Source of the DNA: Stichopus chloronotus
Taxonomy: Eukaryota; Echinodermata; Holothuroidea; Aspidochirotida; Stichopodidae
Length of the DNA: 64,000 bases
Direction: 5' to 3'
NCBI GenBank assembly: GCA_021234535.1
Contig: CM037838.1
Span: 24,219,969-24,283,968 of the forward strand
In this document: piece after piece, positions 1 to 12,698 of the stretch
Layout of the letters: every line of letters begins with the position of its first letter
Position numbering within the stretch: position 1 is the stretch's first letter
Made by a program: the position numbers and the translations under genes
The notes under the pieces: generated by a model
Seen by the model: the letters and a program-made list of their open reading frames with translations, nothing else
Told to the model about the DNA's origin: nothing
Database searches by the model: none

Positions 1-1044
1 ACTGGCACTGCGTAAAATAGAGGGCGCATAGCAACCATTTTGCCCAGTCGTTTAACGCGTTGCATGCGTGCACGTGCACTGCTGATGTGAATGAAAAGTG
101 TCACGAAATGACGTAATTATGAATGGACTAGTTATTTGGCCATGAAAAACGACTTTTAGTTTCACTTGGCTATCAGATAGGCTATTATTTTGTCCCAGTG
201 AAACTCAAACAGACGCAGTGGCAGATCGAGCTACGGCAACGCACCAGACCGAGTGCTTGCGTGCTGACGGTTATTTAAGGCGTGTCGAGATTGCTAGGTA
301 AGCATCGGTGCGTTAGCGCATGCATTTGTTTATGCCCGTAATCGCTTTGCTCAGGTAGTGGTGCATATGGCTTAGGATACGTGCGACAATTTCTCCCTAC
401 GTTAGCTCCGCAAAAGCAATCGAGAAAGCTCGTTGATGTATCGGCCCGAGTTCGAGGCCATGAAGTGGCTATCTGATTTGCAACTGAGGGTTCGATTAGC
501 TAGTTCGCTCTATGTGAGTCGACGTTCAACATTCAGTGAAACCATGGCCTCAAACGAGGCGTACTTCTCTTGCTAAAATTTACTTTTTGATTTTCATAGG
601 AATTAATTGAATATCCACCTCCAAGATCTTTTGTTCATCTGATAAAATAACGAGAGTCGTCCTATTTCACCACATGCATTCGTATATTACTTCAACCGCA
701 ACGTATCGCTTTCGATGCCACTGCAGCACATTTGAAATTGCAAACTTATGCCACCTACGGCTCTCCAAAGGCCGAGTCTTGCAAAAGAAACATTGCAACA
801 GTACGTTTAGGAATGACCAAGTTGAAGACAAATGGTGACAGGCGGCCTTAGACCTTGCACAATAACAAAAAATGCAAGCAATGGAGTTTCAGTTTCTTGA
901 ATAACTTTTCTGTTGTCTTGCTCTCTAACTGAATACTAACGGTGAATAGACACGACTTAGAATTCTTCAATTTTACCTAAATTATTGAAACAGAGAATGG
1001 GAAGAAGAAACAAAAAGGGAAGGAAGAAATGCACCACCAACGCG
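1..1044. other. No gene recognised
   Basis: The first 560 bases look less AT-rich than the following DNA, but no splice-bounded domain, long frame or RNA gene is recognisable. No repeat partner was found elsewhere in the window. Confidence 0.5.
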
Positions 1045-1380
1045 CAGTGGCGGCACCAGGATTTTAAAAGTGGGGGAGGGGGGCAAATGGAGGGCAAAAA
1101 AATGTTGGGAAGCAAAGAAATTTTTGCGCGCAGCGCGAAATTGAGCGCGAGGCGCGAGACTTACCAGGTGGGGTCCAGGGGCAAAGCCCCGTTGGGGTCC
1201 AGGGGGCGAAGCCCCCGAAGCTATGAGGTTTTAGCAAATCTCTTGGTAAAAAATTAAGTCTCAGGATAGGTGTATGTTGGTCTATACTATACTTCAGGAG
1301 CTGAGTGGGAGTGGGGGACAACGGGGGGCAAAGGCTCTGACGGGGGGATTTGCCCCCCACGCCCCCTTAGTGCCGCCCTG
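1045..1380 (+). mobile_element. hAT-type nonautonomous element (MITE)
   Basis: Left end CAGTGGCGGCACCAGG, right end (reverse complement) CAGGGCGGCACTAAGG, an imperfect terminal inverted repeat starting CA as in hAT elements. The 8 bases on either side, CCAACGCG (1037-1044) and TCAACACG (1381-1388), match at 6 of 8 positions as an aged 8-bp target duplication. The interior is G-rich with GGGGTCCAGGGGC-type repeats and no transposase. A relative occurs reversed near 29.1-29.66 kb. Confidence 0.65.
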
Positions 1381-1388
1381 TCAACACG

Positions 1389-4300
1389 CCAACATAAATA
1401 AAATAAATGCTCACAAATGCTTTGCATTCCGGAGCTCCATGAGAAGCCATATCAGATTACCTAGTGTGCTGTTTGACTTCGCACCATCAACACGCCACCA
1501 TAAATCATTATATACGTATATGTTCATCGATATGATAGAAATTATGATCCACGTGTACACAAACTTATAACATTCAAACAAAGTTTTGATCACCCAGAAT
1601 CAATACTCCTAGACAGTCTCAATTCTTAACGAAAATTCCAAGAGAAAAATGCACATTTTTTCATAAGGTGCATGAGAACAGTACGGTATTAAATGAGTCC
1701 TTTAACTCTGAGGATTTTCGAACTAAAACAGTTTGAAGTTAGACTATGAATGAACATAAGGAGTATATATGTACGTGATTTTTCTTTCGGGGACTCATTT
1801 GTTTATACTTGTTTGTTAACCGGGTAATCATAATAAATTGACCATTCGATGGTTTTGTAGTAAAATACATACAGTGTTGGTTGTGTACAAGTATCCCATC
1901 ATTTTTGTCGAGGATTGTAGGGTGTATAGCTATCTGTAACGTTACTTGTTTGTTAGTGAATGGCACACAAATTAATCATGTCCTGAAGTGTTCCACCTGA
2001 TCTGCTATTCAAAATCTTCTCGAGATTGTAGTAATAGAACAGAACTACCTATGTTACAGAAACACTTTCACACTGAGCCGTGCGTACATGCGTGAAAGCT
2101 TCTATGTACAAAATACGTAACTGCAAGTACACAGTGCTACTGCACATGGCTAAGTTTGAGTTACAATCGCTACTTTAATTTGTTCGTTTTTTTTTCTTTT
2201 TTTTTTCATTTAAATTGCCCCAATGTTATAAAGACTCCTGTCCGGTCTCGCACCGAGTCTCTGAGTCCCGAATGCTCGTGCCACTATCATTGGCACGGAG
2301 CCGACAAGAAATCTGTCACTTCAACCCCCCCCCCCTCTCCTCTTTGATGGTCGAAAATCCCACTTCCAGCCAAGGGAGTTTTAAACTGCATTTATCCAGC
2401 CAAGTTGATATAGGGTTTCTTGTTTTTCCATTTTCCCGAGTAATGAGTGAAAAATCAACCTATTAAAAAAAGGTTATATACATATCATATGTAGTTTGAG
2501 ATTTAATGCAATATTTATTACAAATTATGCAATCTCTGCCCGCATTACTCAGACTACAATTTTCCCATAGTCACGTTCTATATCTCTGTTGTACGTACTT
2601 GCTCACCAACCCATCCATACATGTCCAGAATTCAATTACATATCCGCTATATCCTTCCATTTGTCCCAACCCCATCCCGTTCTTCTATGCAAATTCTCCT
2701 TTGGCTGCCACCATTCTGCAATGTATCCTATAGCAACAGCCATCTCTGTTACTGTGTATTCTTCCACCAATCCATCCATCCTTGTGCATTGCCAATTTTA
2801 TATCCCCTACATCATTGGTTCCCTACGTCCCCTCGGGGGTTGAATAATTCAAGGGGGAGGTAAACTCTACTGGATGCGACAAGGGAAAACTTGACAAAAA
2901 TGCGATACCGTGATAAATTTAACCCCGAACTATGAAGAAAGAAGCAAATAAGTTTTCACAATTGCTTTTCAATTATTATTGCAACAACGTTTACATGCGT
3001 TCAATTTTCAATTATATGGGTTGGGGAGGGGGAATCAAAAGAACCCAGCGAACCCCCTTGGTTACACACATGATTACCTAATTGCTTTGAAATTTTATCC
3101 CATTCGTACAATCTTTCCTCATTTAATACATTTCTATATATAGGGGAGTCGACGTTCTGAAATGAAATACATTTAAAACAGATGGCTTAATGAAGCTCTG
3201 TACTCCTAAAATGGGCTTACAAGCTAGGCGAGGCGCGGTGGAACAAAAAAAGAAAAACAAAATTGGTGACAAGGGGTGGGGGCTGAATATCCACAGGAAT
3301 ATCTAAGCGGAACGTCAAGATCGGTTGAGGTGCAGTACACAAGACCATGGCCGTACGGGCCAAAGTGGGCTCCCACCCTAGAGTAAAAAACTTAATAAAT
3401 CCGGGCAGAAAATTCTGTCTCAGTCGGGTAAAAAATTAGGCAGTTAAATTCTATACTATTCGTATCCATGCAAACCGTGTAACTGTCTCGATAAAAAATT
3501 TGATTCTTGAGTTAGTATTCTTTTAGTCACCACTTGAAAAAGAAACACCCCAGCAAGTGTTCACAACGCCCCTGGGGACTGGTATCAGTACATGTATCTA
3601 TATGTATTTATCGTTACAAAACATAAGTATCCATGGAGCTTTCCGAATAATTGAACAGAGCCATATATAGAGAACAGTAGCGCCCCCTTTTTAAGGCGCA
3701 CCATAACACAGAAGTTCACTCTGGACGACGAACAATTAAGCTGACTGGGTAAGTAATTGCAGTTTGGGGAGGGTAAGGTCTGGGAGTCGGGCAAAAAAAA
3801 AAAAAACAGCTCTCATATGGTTGGAAACTCTACATTCCGGATGTTCTAAGCTGCATGTATCCAGCCTTTAGTGATCTCATGTCTGCAAATTGTAAATCAT
3901 ATCATAAATCATAACATATAATAATTCGCCTCCGCGCATCAACATGGCGCATGTCAATATGTCACCGAACGGCAAACTAGGCAAAGGTTACGTGCAGTGA
4001 CAAACATATGGCTCCAAGTAGACCGTAGTGATTAGTAATCTATTCATACCAGATAGACTGTGAAAAGTGTGACGTATTGATTAAAAAAAAAAAAACAGAT
4101 CTGCGCAGTCCTTTGTCATGTAGTTTGGCTACAGTACAAGCCATCCCTTATATATGTTGACAATAAAACGCTTCTTGAATATGTACTGCCTGTTTTACTG
4201 AAATTAATGATCACTCCCCTTAGTTATTCTTCGTTGGTGGATCTGGATGGTTGGTTGATTTGAGAGACCATCTGGGGTCAAAAAGGGGGTTACTTGCTGA

Positions 4301-7300
4301 GAACTATTTCCACAATAGAATAACCTTTCTGTGACGCACAGTATATTTGGTGAAGAAGGTGCGGAATATTTTTCATGGAAGAGCCATTTTCAGGTAAACA
4401 TTCAGTCTTAAAGGTAGTGTGACATGCGTCTAGAAGAGGGCAACCTTCATACAAAAGTTGCGAAGTAAAATCCTTAGTGAAACTCCTTTAGAATTTTGTT
4501 TATATCTATTACCGTTTTTGAGTTAGGCTTTTCAAAGTTTGAAAAAGAATGCAAAACCCATGACGTGTAGTGTTGCAAAGTGTCAGTTTCCTGTTGTTAA
4601 CCCTATATATTTTACCTCTTAATTACTTAATTACTGAGTTTTACATTGGTAAGTGATATCCATATGTTTTGAAAGAAAAAGTCAATGCTTCCAACATAAA
4701 ACCCTTTGGGCATATACAATTCTCAAATATCGTTGAAATAAATGTCATCAAGGATTCATATAAGACATATCATGAGACTCCATCTCTTGACGTCACAAAT
4801 TTGCATACTTAGCTAATGTTTATTCATGACACAGCTGTGAGACACTAACTTGCCTGTAACTTTGTCAAGTCTTTGACGTATTTGGATGGGATTTGAAGTT
4901 ATTTTCAACATGTTCAATGGTTAATGCACCCACTACTCCAAAGTGCATTTACATATCACATTAATGTTGTGTGATGAATTTATCGACACCTCAGTGCAGT
5001 TTTACATTTTGCTGACTTCTTGTTTACAGTGTACTTGTTCTAATTTCAGCATTATGCGCAAACGCAAAATTTAATTTTTGCTTTTAAATTTAAATGAATA
5101 TAGACAAATTTTCGTTTTTCGTTAGAAAATGTTTGTTAGTAAATTTTTTTTTAAATAAATTTCGTTTGTTTTTTAATTCGTATTGTCTCAAGTGTATTTG
5201 CATATTTTTGTTTGTTTCCTTTTCACATGCATTATTCTTCAGAAGTGTTCTAATTTGCGTATAGTTATTTCACAAAGACTGTGACAGTATTAGTCTCTAC
5301 TATGATGTCACTATAACACGTTGGGGTTTTGTGTCTCTTTTAATGATGACCTTTTCAAAGGAAAAAAAACGTTATTTTAGTCACAAATCATTAAGTGACG
5401 TTATGATTTGGATTGTTCAGTATCAACTAAATGATGCTGCATTGATCCTTGTAGTATGGGATATGCACGACATGTTACCGTATACCAGGCTGACGCATGC
5501 GGATTTTCATTTCCACTACGGACGACTGCTTCGTAATTACAACAGATTGCCGATAGGAATGATGGCGCTGGATGAACCTGGCCACCAACCCCACCCCCCC
5601 CCCCCCGACCAAATTAAACGAGAGGTGTATTTATCAGCAAAAGCAATAGCAAAGTTTCCTTTTCTGTGTACTTTGTCTCATTGAACTAAATCGAACGGCT
5701 AGGCAATCAACATTTATGGAACAGAAGAACCTCAATCTGAGAATATGTTAAACTGGACCACGGTGAATGTTACGCATTACCCGACAGTAACGTAGATTAT
5801 TTACTGTCATAAAATTTGTTTTCCTTTTCTTTTCACAAGTTATATGTGTTTTACGCTACTGGTATCATATATGTAGCTGAAGCAGTTTAACACGAACAAT
5901 GACTGTCAGATCAAGGAGGTCCTTGTAGAACCTCCTTGCTTATACAAGGTACTTCCGTTACAAGCGAATTTTCTATTAACCTCTGCCACCCTTAGTTTGG
6001 TAATAATACCACTGAAGAACCAATCCCTCACATCGTCAAGAATATACTTATCAGTGATTTGGAAGAAAAATGCAGGCTAGAGTTCCTAAAGTACTCCAAA
6101 TGTAAACAACGTCCATCATAAACAAGAATATTGAAAACAATCAGTACTTGGGTGTTTCATATTTAATTAAGAGTAAACGGGAGTTATCTTCAACAGCATC
6201 TGACAGGCAAAAATACATACAACAAAAACAAACTATAATCAGATCGAAAGAAGATAAACGTCACAAGCTGTGATCAACATTGATACTACAAATTGACGAG
6301 ATGCTTCATGTACATATAACGATTTTGATGCAAAGATTGTGAGCTGTTTTACTATCTATTGTCATCTCGTGAACAGCCTCATTTCATGGAAAACGCACTG
6401 ATTTTGTCTCCCCTGTAACAAACGCCAAGTATATGTTTATCGTACAGTATAAAGTTAAACATCAGTAGAGAGCAAAGTTATGCATAACTTCCCTGAAAAC
6501 TACATTTCCATCATATGGCAGCATTATCTTTGTTATAGGAAGCGATGATGGTGTCATTTTAAATTCAAGGAAGACTTCCTGCAGAAGTTGTCACCAACTT
6601 TGTCATCATATCGCAGTGGTCTTTTTTTGTCTATGACTGAGGCAATGATAATGATACTATCCTTCGTGTCTTGTTCACGATCTTACAGGCACAATTAATT
6701 TAGTAGAAAACAACTTTAAAGAGAAATAGGGCGTTTAGAAAACATCAACATGGCATACAAAAAAAAAAAAAAAAAATAGCTTTAACCATTGGTAAACCAT
6801 TCAGTCTCACCAATAAATATCTGCAAGAGCTTCGTCTCCTCAAAACATCATGCATGTGATGGGTAACGGAAGATGCATCATTTGAATTTTGAGAAGTTTG
6901 GGTGAACAAATTGTTGTTGAGCAATAAATAACTGAATTTCTCTCTGTGAAAAACTTATTTCTTATAAAGAAGAAGACTGTTCTTTCTTATTTTTAATGAT
7001 CTTTCACTCTATGTCCACAAACATTGTTTTTCAAAATATGATTGTTTTCTGAAAAATTCTCTTGAATGGTCGGGTGCAGTGAGATTATCCACATGTTGCT
7101 TTGACAGAAGGAGCAACTTCGCGTATTCCTCGAATAACTCAGGGAACACATCACCGTCATCATGGCACCATTCTACACCGGAAGTGTCGTGATGATAAAG
7201 ATAACGGCTATATCCCTTACAAGGATAACATTTGTAATTTCATTCGGTAAAGAGAATTTTATATAAGTCGATATTAAGGGGAGAAGTTACTCAAGTAAAC

Positions 7301-7480
7301 AGCTAATGGGGTACATCTGAGTAGGTTGGAACCTCCTGAGGAGTCCTCAAGTTCACATACCTAGTTGTTGTTATATCTCCATTTTTGGCTTGAAGCTTTT
7401 TAACTAATCATAAGGATATAATTGACTTCGAAATTAAGATCAAAGAAGCATTGCTAATTAAGGTATACAGACCTACACAC
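1389..7480. other. Non-coding stretch with repeat fragments
   Basis: No splice-bounded domain found on either strand. It holds poly-A/T and poly-C tracts. A short repeat with GGAAA...AAGCTGCATGTATCC near 3820-3870 has relatives near 2360-2420 and 47880-47940. A CAAGGAGGTCC / GAACCTCCTTG hairpin lies at about 5913-5940. The 117-codon plus frame at 5331-5684 contains a poly-C-coded His-Pro run and no domain, so I do not call it a gene. Confidence 0.45.
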
Positions 7481-7482
7481 TA

Positions 7483-7851
7483 AAAGGGAAATTCAGGGTT
7501 TGACTGAGAAAATTCCCCTTTAGTTGATTTTTCTCTCTTAACTGATTGTTCACCGAAATATAGAGACGTTGGGGAGGTGTTTGAAGGTAGAAGAAACGGT
7601 AATTATTGCGTTAATTACTATTGAATAAGAACTCGTAATATTTGTCGGGTACAAAAAATAAACGTTCATGTAGTGATGTACAAGACAAGACAGCCTCCTG
7701 TATACGATTATACCGAATTTGACTCGTTTCTCGAAATTGTCCACATGTTTTGAGATAATCTTGATCATATTTGTTAGTTATAAGTCATTGTACGATAACG
7801 GTATGGAGTTGTAATGAAACAAATTGTGAAAATAAACCCTGATTTCCCCTT
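7483..7851. mobile_element. Short MITE flanked by TA
   Basis: Left end AAAGGGAAATTCAGGGTTT and right end (reverse complement) AAGGGGAAATCAGGGTTT form a terminal inverted repeat, each preceded by TA (7481-7482 and 7852-7853). A TA duplication suggests a Tc1/mariner-like source. About 370 bases, non-coding. Confidence 0.55.
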
Positions 7852-7853
7852 TA

Positions 7854-8609
7854 ACACGCAATTACTACAGCATGGCTCATCATATAATTTATCTGACTCT
7901 GTTTTTTAGTTTTCTGACTCTATTTGTAACTGTCCACTGAAGAATACCACGGTCTAAAGTCAATTTGTTTTCATTGTATATATCGAATTTTTTGTATGAT
8001 TCAAACTTTGGTATATATTGCCTGAAGGGGACGATGTGAGATCTTCGAAAACGTTCGCATTTCAAAATGCTCAAGAACTTTGCTGTCTGTATTTGCTCGT
8101 TCATTTGGTTCTGTAACTAATTGACTTTGGATATATATTTGCCAAACGAAATAATATGAGACTTGCACAGTCATAGATATCTACTCTTGACGAAAATTGT
8201 TTACCTCATTGTTGAGATTGCTAAGCACTATTTTTTCTTCCCGGGGGGGGGGGGGAGGGGAATACATAGGAATTTAGTCATTTTGTCTTCAACGAATTAT
8301 GTATTTCAGTGAGGAACAGTGACAATGTTAAAACTTTTTCTCTGTCGTGCATCCACGGATCCACCAATTTTAAATCGATGTGTTGGTGATGTAGCGACTT
8401 CAAAAGCTAGGAGAAGCTTTGCCATTCATTTGCATTACAATGGCCTTTTCAGAAATAAAGTTGAACAACACTGATGTTGGGCAACAGTGAAATTCTTATT
8501 ATGATATCAAATATTTGTACTAAAAGTGTAAACTAGAGTGATGGACGTCATAAAATCGATCAGTCATTATGTGGACACACCCTCTGATTGTTTCATACAT
8601 TACTCTCAC
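7854..8609. other. Sequence downstream of the terminal CCP exon
   Basis: Would contain the 3' UTR on the minus strand. No clear AATAAA on that strand was noticed. A G-tract lies near 8243-8256. No further exon recognised. Confidence 0.4.
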
Positions 8610-8821
8610 TTAGTTGGCTACACAAGATGCTAATGGTGGTGACCATCTTCCATGGTAGTTACACTGTGAATCTCTCATACCGTTAACTCGGTAACCATCA
8701 TTACAATAAAGTCTGACCGTTTCCTTGAAGATGTAAGATGTATAACTGAAGTCATTTTCGGTGACCTTGATATGTTCCCATCGGCCATTTGAGACACGGT
8801 CAGGCTCTGCACAACGAATAT
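8610..8821 (-). CDS. Terminal exon: CCP module and stop codon
   Basis: Last recognisable exon. Acceptor CTATAG|AT, phase 1, then one CCP with four cysteines (CAEPDRVSNG, LYCNDGYRVNG, GRWSPPLASC) followed by V-A-N and TAA (8612-8610, minus). No transmembrane segment follows. The bases right after TAA read GTGAGA, like a donor site, so the stop may have arisen in an exon that once continued. No AATAAA was noticed close below it on the minus strand, so the 3' end of the mRNA is unplaced. Confidence 0.72.
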
Positions 8822-9806
8822 CTATAGAGGAGGAAGAGATATGGGGTAACGTAACTTTGATATTCCTGAGTAGGTGCAATGGAATGGAGTATATGAGAAA
8901 GACCACTGCCGCTTTAAACCAGTACCACTCTGTCTCCTGTATCACATGTTTCTTTTCACTTTGGTAAAGCAAATATGTATTCAAATGAAAACACTAACAT
9001 TGATCAAAGGAGCGTACATTTCATAAACTTTCCACTCTTGGTTTGTTCTCGTTATAGGGATAAATACTATATATCAAAAAGAGGCTGTTCCTTGTAACAA
9101 ACTGAGAGGCTGCATTCATTATTATAGAATGTTTTAATATTAAATTTTGAAATGCCTTATTATGTACGGCTATCTCTTGACAACCGTGTTTTATTAACAC
9201 ACCTCATGCACGTTAACATCTTCTCGGTGTATTTTTTTGGAGCAAACGATAAATAAACTCAAATGTAGTATACACGTTCGAGCGTCTTCAGAAACCTTAT
9301 GTGGACCTACAAACACCCTGGAAGCTAGCTTAGATGGTATGATAATCAGAAATATGATAATATCATAAGAAAACGGGCAGAGTTCATGCAAGCCACAAGT
9401 TTGTCATCGTATGATAGGTATCTTTTATGTTTATCTAGGATGCATTATGAAATAATTTCAAACAATTGCTTCGACGACCTGGGTCTCGGGTATGCGAAAA
9501 AGTTTATCATTGTTTTCTTAATTCTTGAATGTTCGACTGCTGGTTTTGTTCTTTTTTGCCCTGTAATGATTGGTCGGCATTGCTGAAAGAAGCCATGACT
9601 ATAAGTATTTGCATCTAAACTGGGTTGAAATTTCTTCAAAAGAAATTTTTACAAAAGATCCTTTGCTCGCTAATAGCAATTTAAGATTTCATTGTTTTGG
9701 GAAAATCAACTCTATTAATTTTGCCTTTCTGATGTAGAAGAGCAGACAATTTTTTTTTAAAAAAAGGAGACTCAAAAAGACGTATCAGATCAAAGTGAAA
9801 CCTTAC

Positions 9807-10106
9807 CTTGAAATCTGATATTGATGGAGCGACTTAGTGAATTCGTATCGCGGCATGTGTAGGTTCCGCTACTTGCTGGTGTCGGATTGTATATTACCAT
9901 TCGTCTTACTGTAGCACTTCTTGGAACAAGTCTTCCTCGAGCTGAACTATCCGTTGATATGGTAGCAGAACTGGCAAAAGGAGATCCTGATAGCTTTCTG
10001 CAGGTTATCCACACTTGACCGAAAATTGGAAACACTACGAATGTACCATCCGGCAAGAAATCAAAAAGTCTGGTGTTTTCCACACCAATCCTTAGCTGGG
10101 AATCCT
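9807..10106 (-). CDS. Internal exon: Ig-like domain (second unit)
   Basis: A 300-base exon (100 residues). Strand B Cys is in VWITC and the strand F motif is SSGTYTC; it ends SRSINIRFQG. Acceptor GTGACAG|AG, donor CAAG|GTAAGG, phase 1-1. Aligns end to end with the Ig exon at 12699-13001 (DGTFVVF versus NGSFVML; SINIRFQG versus SIRILFEG). Confidence 0.82.
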
Positions 10107-10530
10107 CTGTCACAAGAAAGATAATTACTGCAACGTCTTCACTATAGCATTGTAAAATACTGTGATAAATAGTGCAGCATGCAATAGTTGATGATTTTGA
10201 AAATGATTGCGATAAATGAAATAAGTATAGAGTCATACGTCAACTATCATCAATCAATAAGTTGACAGACAAAGGTTGTGAGTTATTTCTTCAATGCAGG
10301 AAACATAAAGGCATGACACGGTTACACCAATGATTTCATTAATTATGTGTCTACAGTGGTTGTTTCATGGTCAAAATGTTACATTCCAACAAATGAACAA
10401 ATCCCAAAATGCACCCCTCTTAAAAAAAATAGGGAAAATGCTAGGGTGCTCAAGTTGACTTTTTCAGCTTACGATGTCTGTAAAATGTATATGAAAATCA
10501 ATGTGACTGAGTATAAAATGGCATTGTTAC

Positions 10531-10737
10531 CACAACTAGGAGCAATTTCAGTCCACCCTTCGTCGGTGCATCGCCTTCTCACTGGGCCGATCAGGAGTTT
10601 AGGTCTGGGATCGTCACATCTTGAAGTAATTATTTCTCCTTCTGTGAAGAACTGCCTACTTCCTACTGGTATGTCATCTGCACCAACATGGACCATGACA
10701 CCCGGGTTGATGTGAGGTCTTCTACATCCAGAGGTAG
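10531..10737 (-). CDS. Internal exon: CCP module type A (second unit)
   Basis: A 207-base exon (69 residues): CRRPHINPGVMVHVGAD, GEIITSRCDDP, DEGWTEIAPSC; four cysteines. Acceptor AAAAAG|CT lacks a strong polypyrimidine tract, so the exact start is less sure; donor TGTG|GTAACA. Phase 1-1. Paralogue of 14429-14623. Confidence 0.8.
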
Positions 10738-10748
10738 CTTTTTAATGA

Positions 10749-11125
10749 GAGTCAGAGAGTGTTACTGTCTCCAACAGAGTAATTTACTTTATGGAGAGGT
10801 ATAGCACCCCTCTGTCTCTTGAACTAAATATTTCATTGCAAATTTTAGAGTCTGAAATAAAGTTACAGTTACAGCTACAGTTACTGTTTTGATATACTTC
10901 AGTACCAGCTCAAGTATTCAAATATCCTTCTACTCACTAGATATTACGTAACTGTTACCTCCTAGTAGCTGTTTTATGAGATTAAGAGAGTGTTACTGTC
11001 TCCAACAGAGCAGTTTACTTTATGGAGAAGTATAGCAAAAGTTTTTGCAAGTGAAATTTTACTGTGAAGTATTCAAACATCTTTCTACTCAGTTCAGATA
11101 TTATGTAACTGTTACCTCCTTGGTA
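10749..11125. repeat. Tandem duplication in intron, period about 231
   Basis: The segment starting with GAGAGTGTTACTGTCTCC near 10754 recurs about 231 bases later near 10985, followed in both by TTTACTTTATGGAGA, then by ATTCAAA.ATC.TTCTACTC and GTAACTGTTACCTCCT. The second copy is shorter, lacking the GTTACAGCTACAG part. Confidence 0.7.
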
Positions 11126-11439
11126 AACTAAAATACCTGAGCCTTTCACCCAAAAGAGAAATGTTCTCGACGGTACTGATGGTGACCTTAGGAATGAATA
11201 CTACTATATTCGTTTATCAATGGATGGTTTAATTTTATCAGTCGAATCACATGAATTGTCGAATAAGTGACTTCAAGCAACTTCATTCGAGTAATTTGTT
11301 TGAATGCCTTTTCAAAACTGCAGTAAAGGAAAGACATATCATGGATGATATGCTATGGGTAAAATGAAATGGCAATAGTTGGTTGCACTAAAGTACTCTT
11401 TCTGAGATTCAAAACAACAAACAGCAATCGATCTCTTAC

Positions 11440-11676
11440 CACATGTTGGAGTATTTTCCATCCTGTCATTTGTTCCAACCAAAATCCACTCTCCGTTTCT
11501 ACACTGAACTTGCTGTGGCCCATCAATTCTTTGGTGGACTCTATCATTCTCGCAAACAAACGTAAGAGCATCACCATCATTAAAAGATTGGCGGTCAGCT
11601 GTAACACGACTGCCTGAGAGTCCGATGATTACAATGTTACTATCACTGATTGGAGGTCTTGGACATGGAGGTGGAT
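11440..11676 (-). CDS. Internal exon: CCP module type B (first unit)
   Basis: A 237-base exon (79 residues): DPPPCPRPPISDSN, ALTFVCEND, VQCRNGEWILVG, ENTPTC; four cysteines. The longest open frame here is out of frame; the splice-bounded frame gives the CCP. Acceptor CTTTAG|AT, donor TGTG|GTAAGA, phase 1-1. Confidence 0.82.
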
Positions 11677-11948
11677 CTAAAGCGTTTCAAAGATGAAAAA
11701 AATGACACACAGACATTTTCAGTTTTAATGAACTTAAATGCAGGGTATTTCTAACTGCATAGTTACTGCTTCCAGAACCATACGAAAGATTTTATAAGAA
11801 ACGGCACCGCTCAGGTCAAACAATTGAAGAAAATGGTAGTTTATAATACAGTGCATCGTGAAGTATTCTAAGACACTCTCCTCTAATGTTAGAAAAGGAC
11901 AATAAGGATGTCATATAAAATTTCATCATAAAATCACAGTCATATTGC

Positions 11949-12617
11949 CATGGGCGTGAATCCATCTCCAACAGTGCGTGGGACGTACGTGACTTTTCGC
12001 AATTTAGGTATCGCGGTCCTGGGGGAGGGGGTCTATGGGGTGTGGTGACCCCTCTGGCAAAAAAAAAAAAGGAACTTAGAAGGTGTCTGAATGGCAACTA
12101 GTGCAATATTTGGTCAAAATTAACCTTTTAAAATGTGATGTAGGCTTCGCAGTTTATATGATATTGTTTCCACTTGCTCACCACGTATTCATATCAGAAC
12201 TTTCAGTTTACGGGTCGTAGCACAGCAGGTGCAGATAAGGACATATAACTAGCTTTACGTATGTATGTACGTAGTTGAGCCGATGAAATTCTATGAGTTG
12301 ACTAGACTGCTTCACGCTAAAAAAATGTACGTGACAGAAGATACGTCATCAGTTACAAGGAACGCTGTAAAGGACAAATGTCGACGGAAAATATACGATA
12401 CGGTCACCGCACCGCTAACAACCTTGACTTACAACACTGTAAAATTGACGTTGAAGATGTGGACGCTTGAAATCAAAATTCTCTATTTTAACCATTCATC
12501 GCAATTTTAGGATTCATCTCTTTGAAAAAGTGGAGGGGAAATTTGACAGAGGTCCCCCCTCTTACAAAAAGGTGATACTGACGTGTCCCCCACCCACTAC
12601 CATGATCCACGCCCATG
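11949..12617. mobile_element. hAT-type nonautonomous element in intron
   Basis: Left end CATGGGCGTGAATCCAT; right end (reverse complement) CATGGGCGTGGATCATGG. Flanking 8-mers CATATTGC (11941-11948) and CACATAGC (12618-12625) match at 6 of 8, consistent with an old hAT target duplication. About 669 bases, no transposase, located between the Ig exon 12699-13001 and the CCP exon 11440-11676. Confidence 0.6.
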
Positions 12618-12698
12618 CACATAGCGAGTGAACATTCTAACACTCGTACCTAGATACTTTATTCCACGATTCTAAATGTGTAAAACAACAACGTTTAC

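Noticed and set aside
5331..5684. 117-codon plus-strand open frame
   Set aside because: No domain, contains a homopolymer-coded His/Pro run, no splice or homologous support; likely chance.
11353..11607. 84-codon minus frame
   Set aside because: Out of frame with the CCP encoded by the same DNA between 11440 and 11676.
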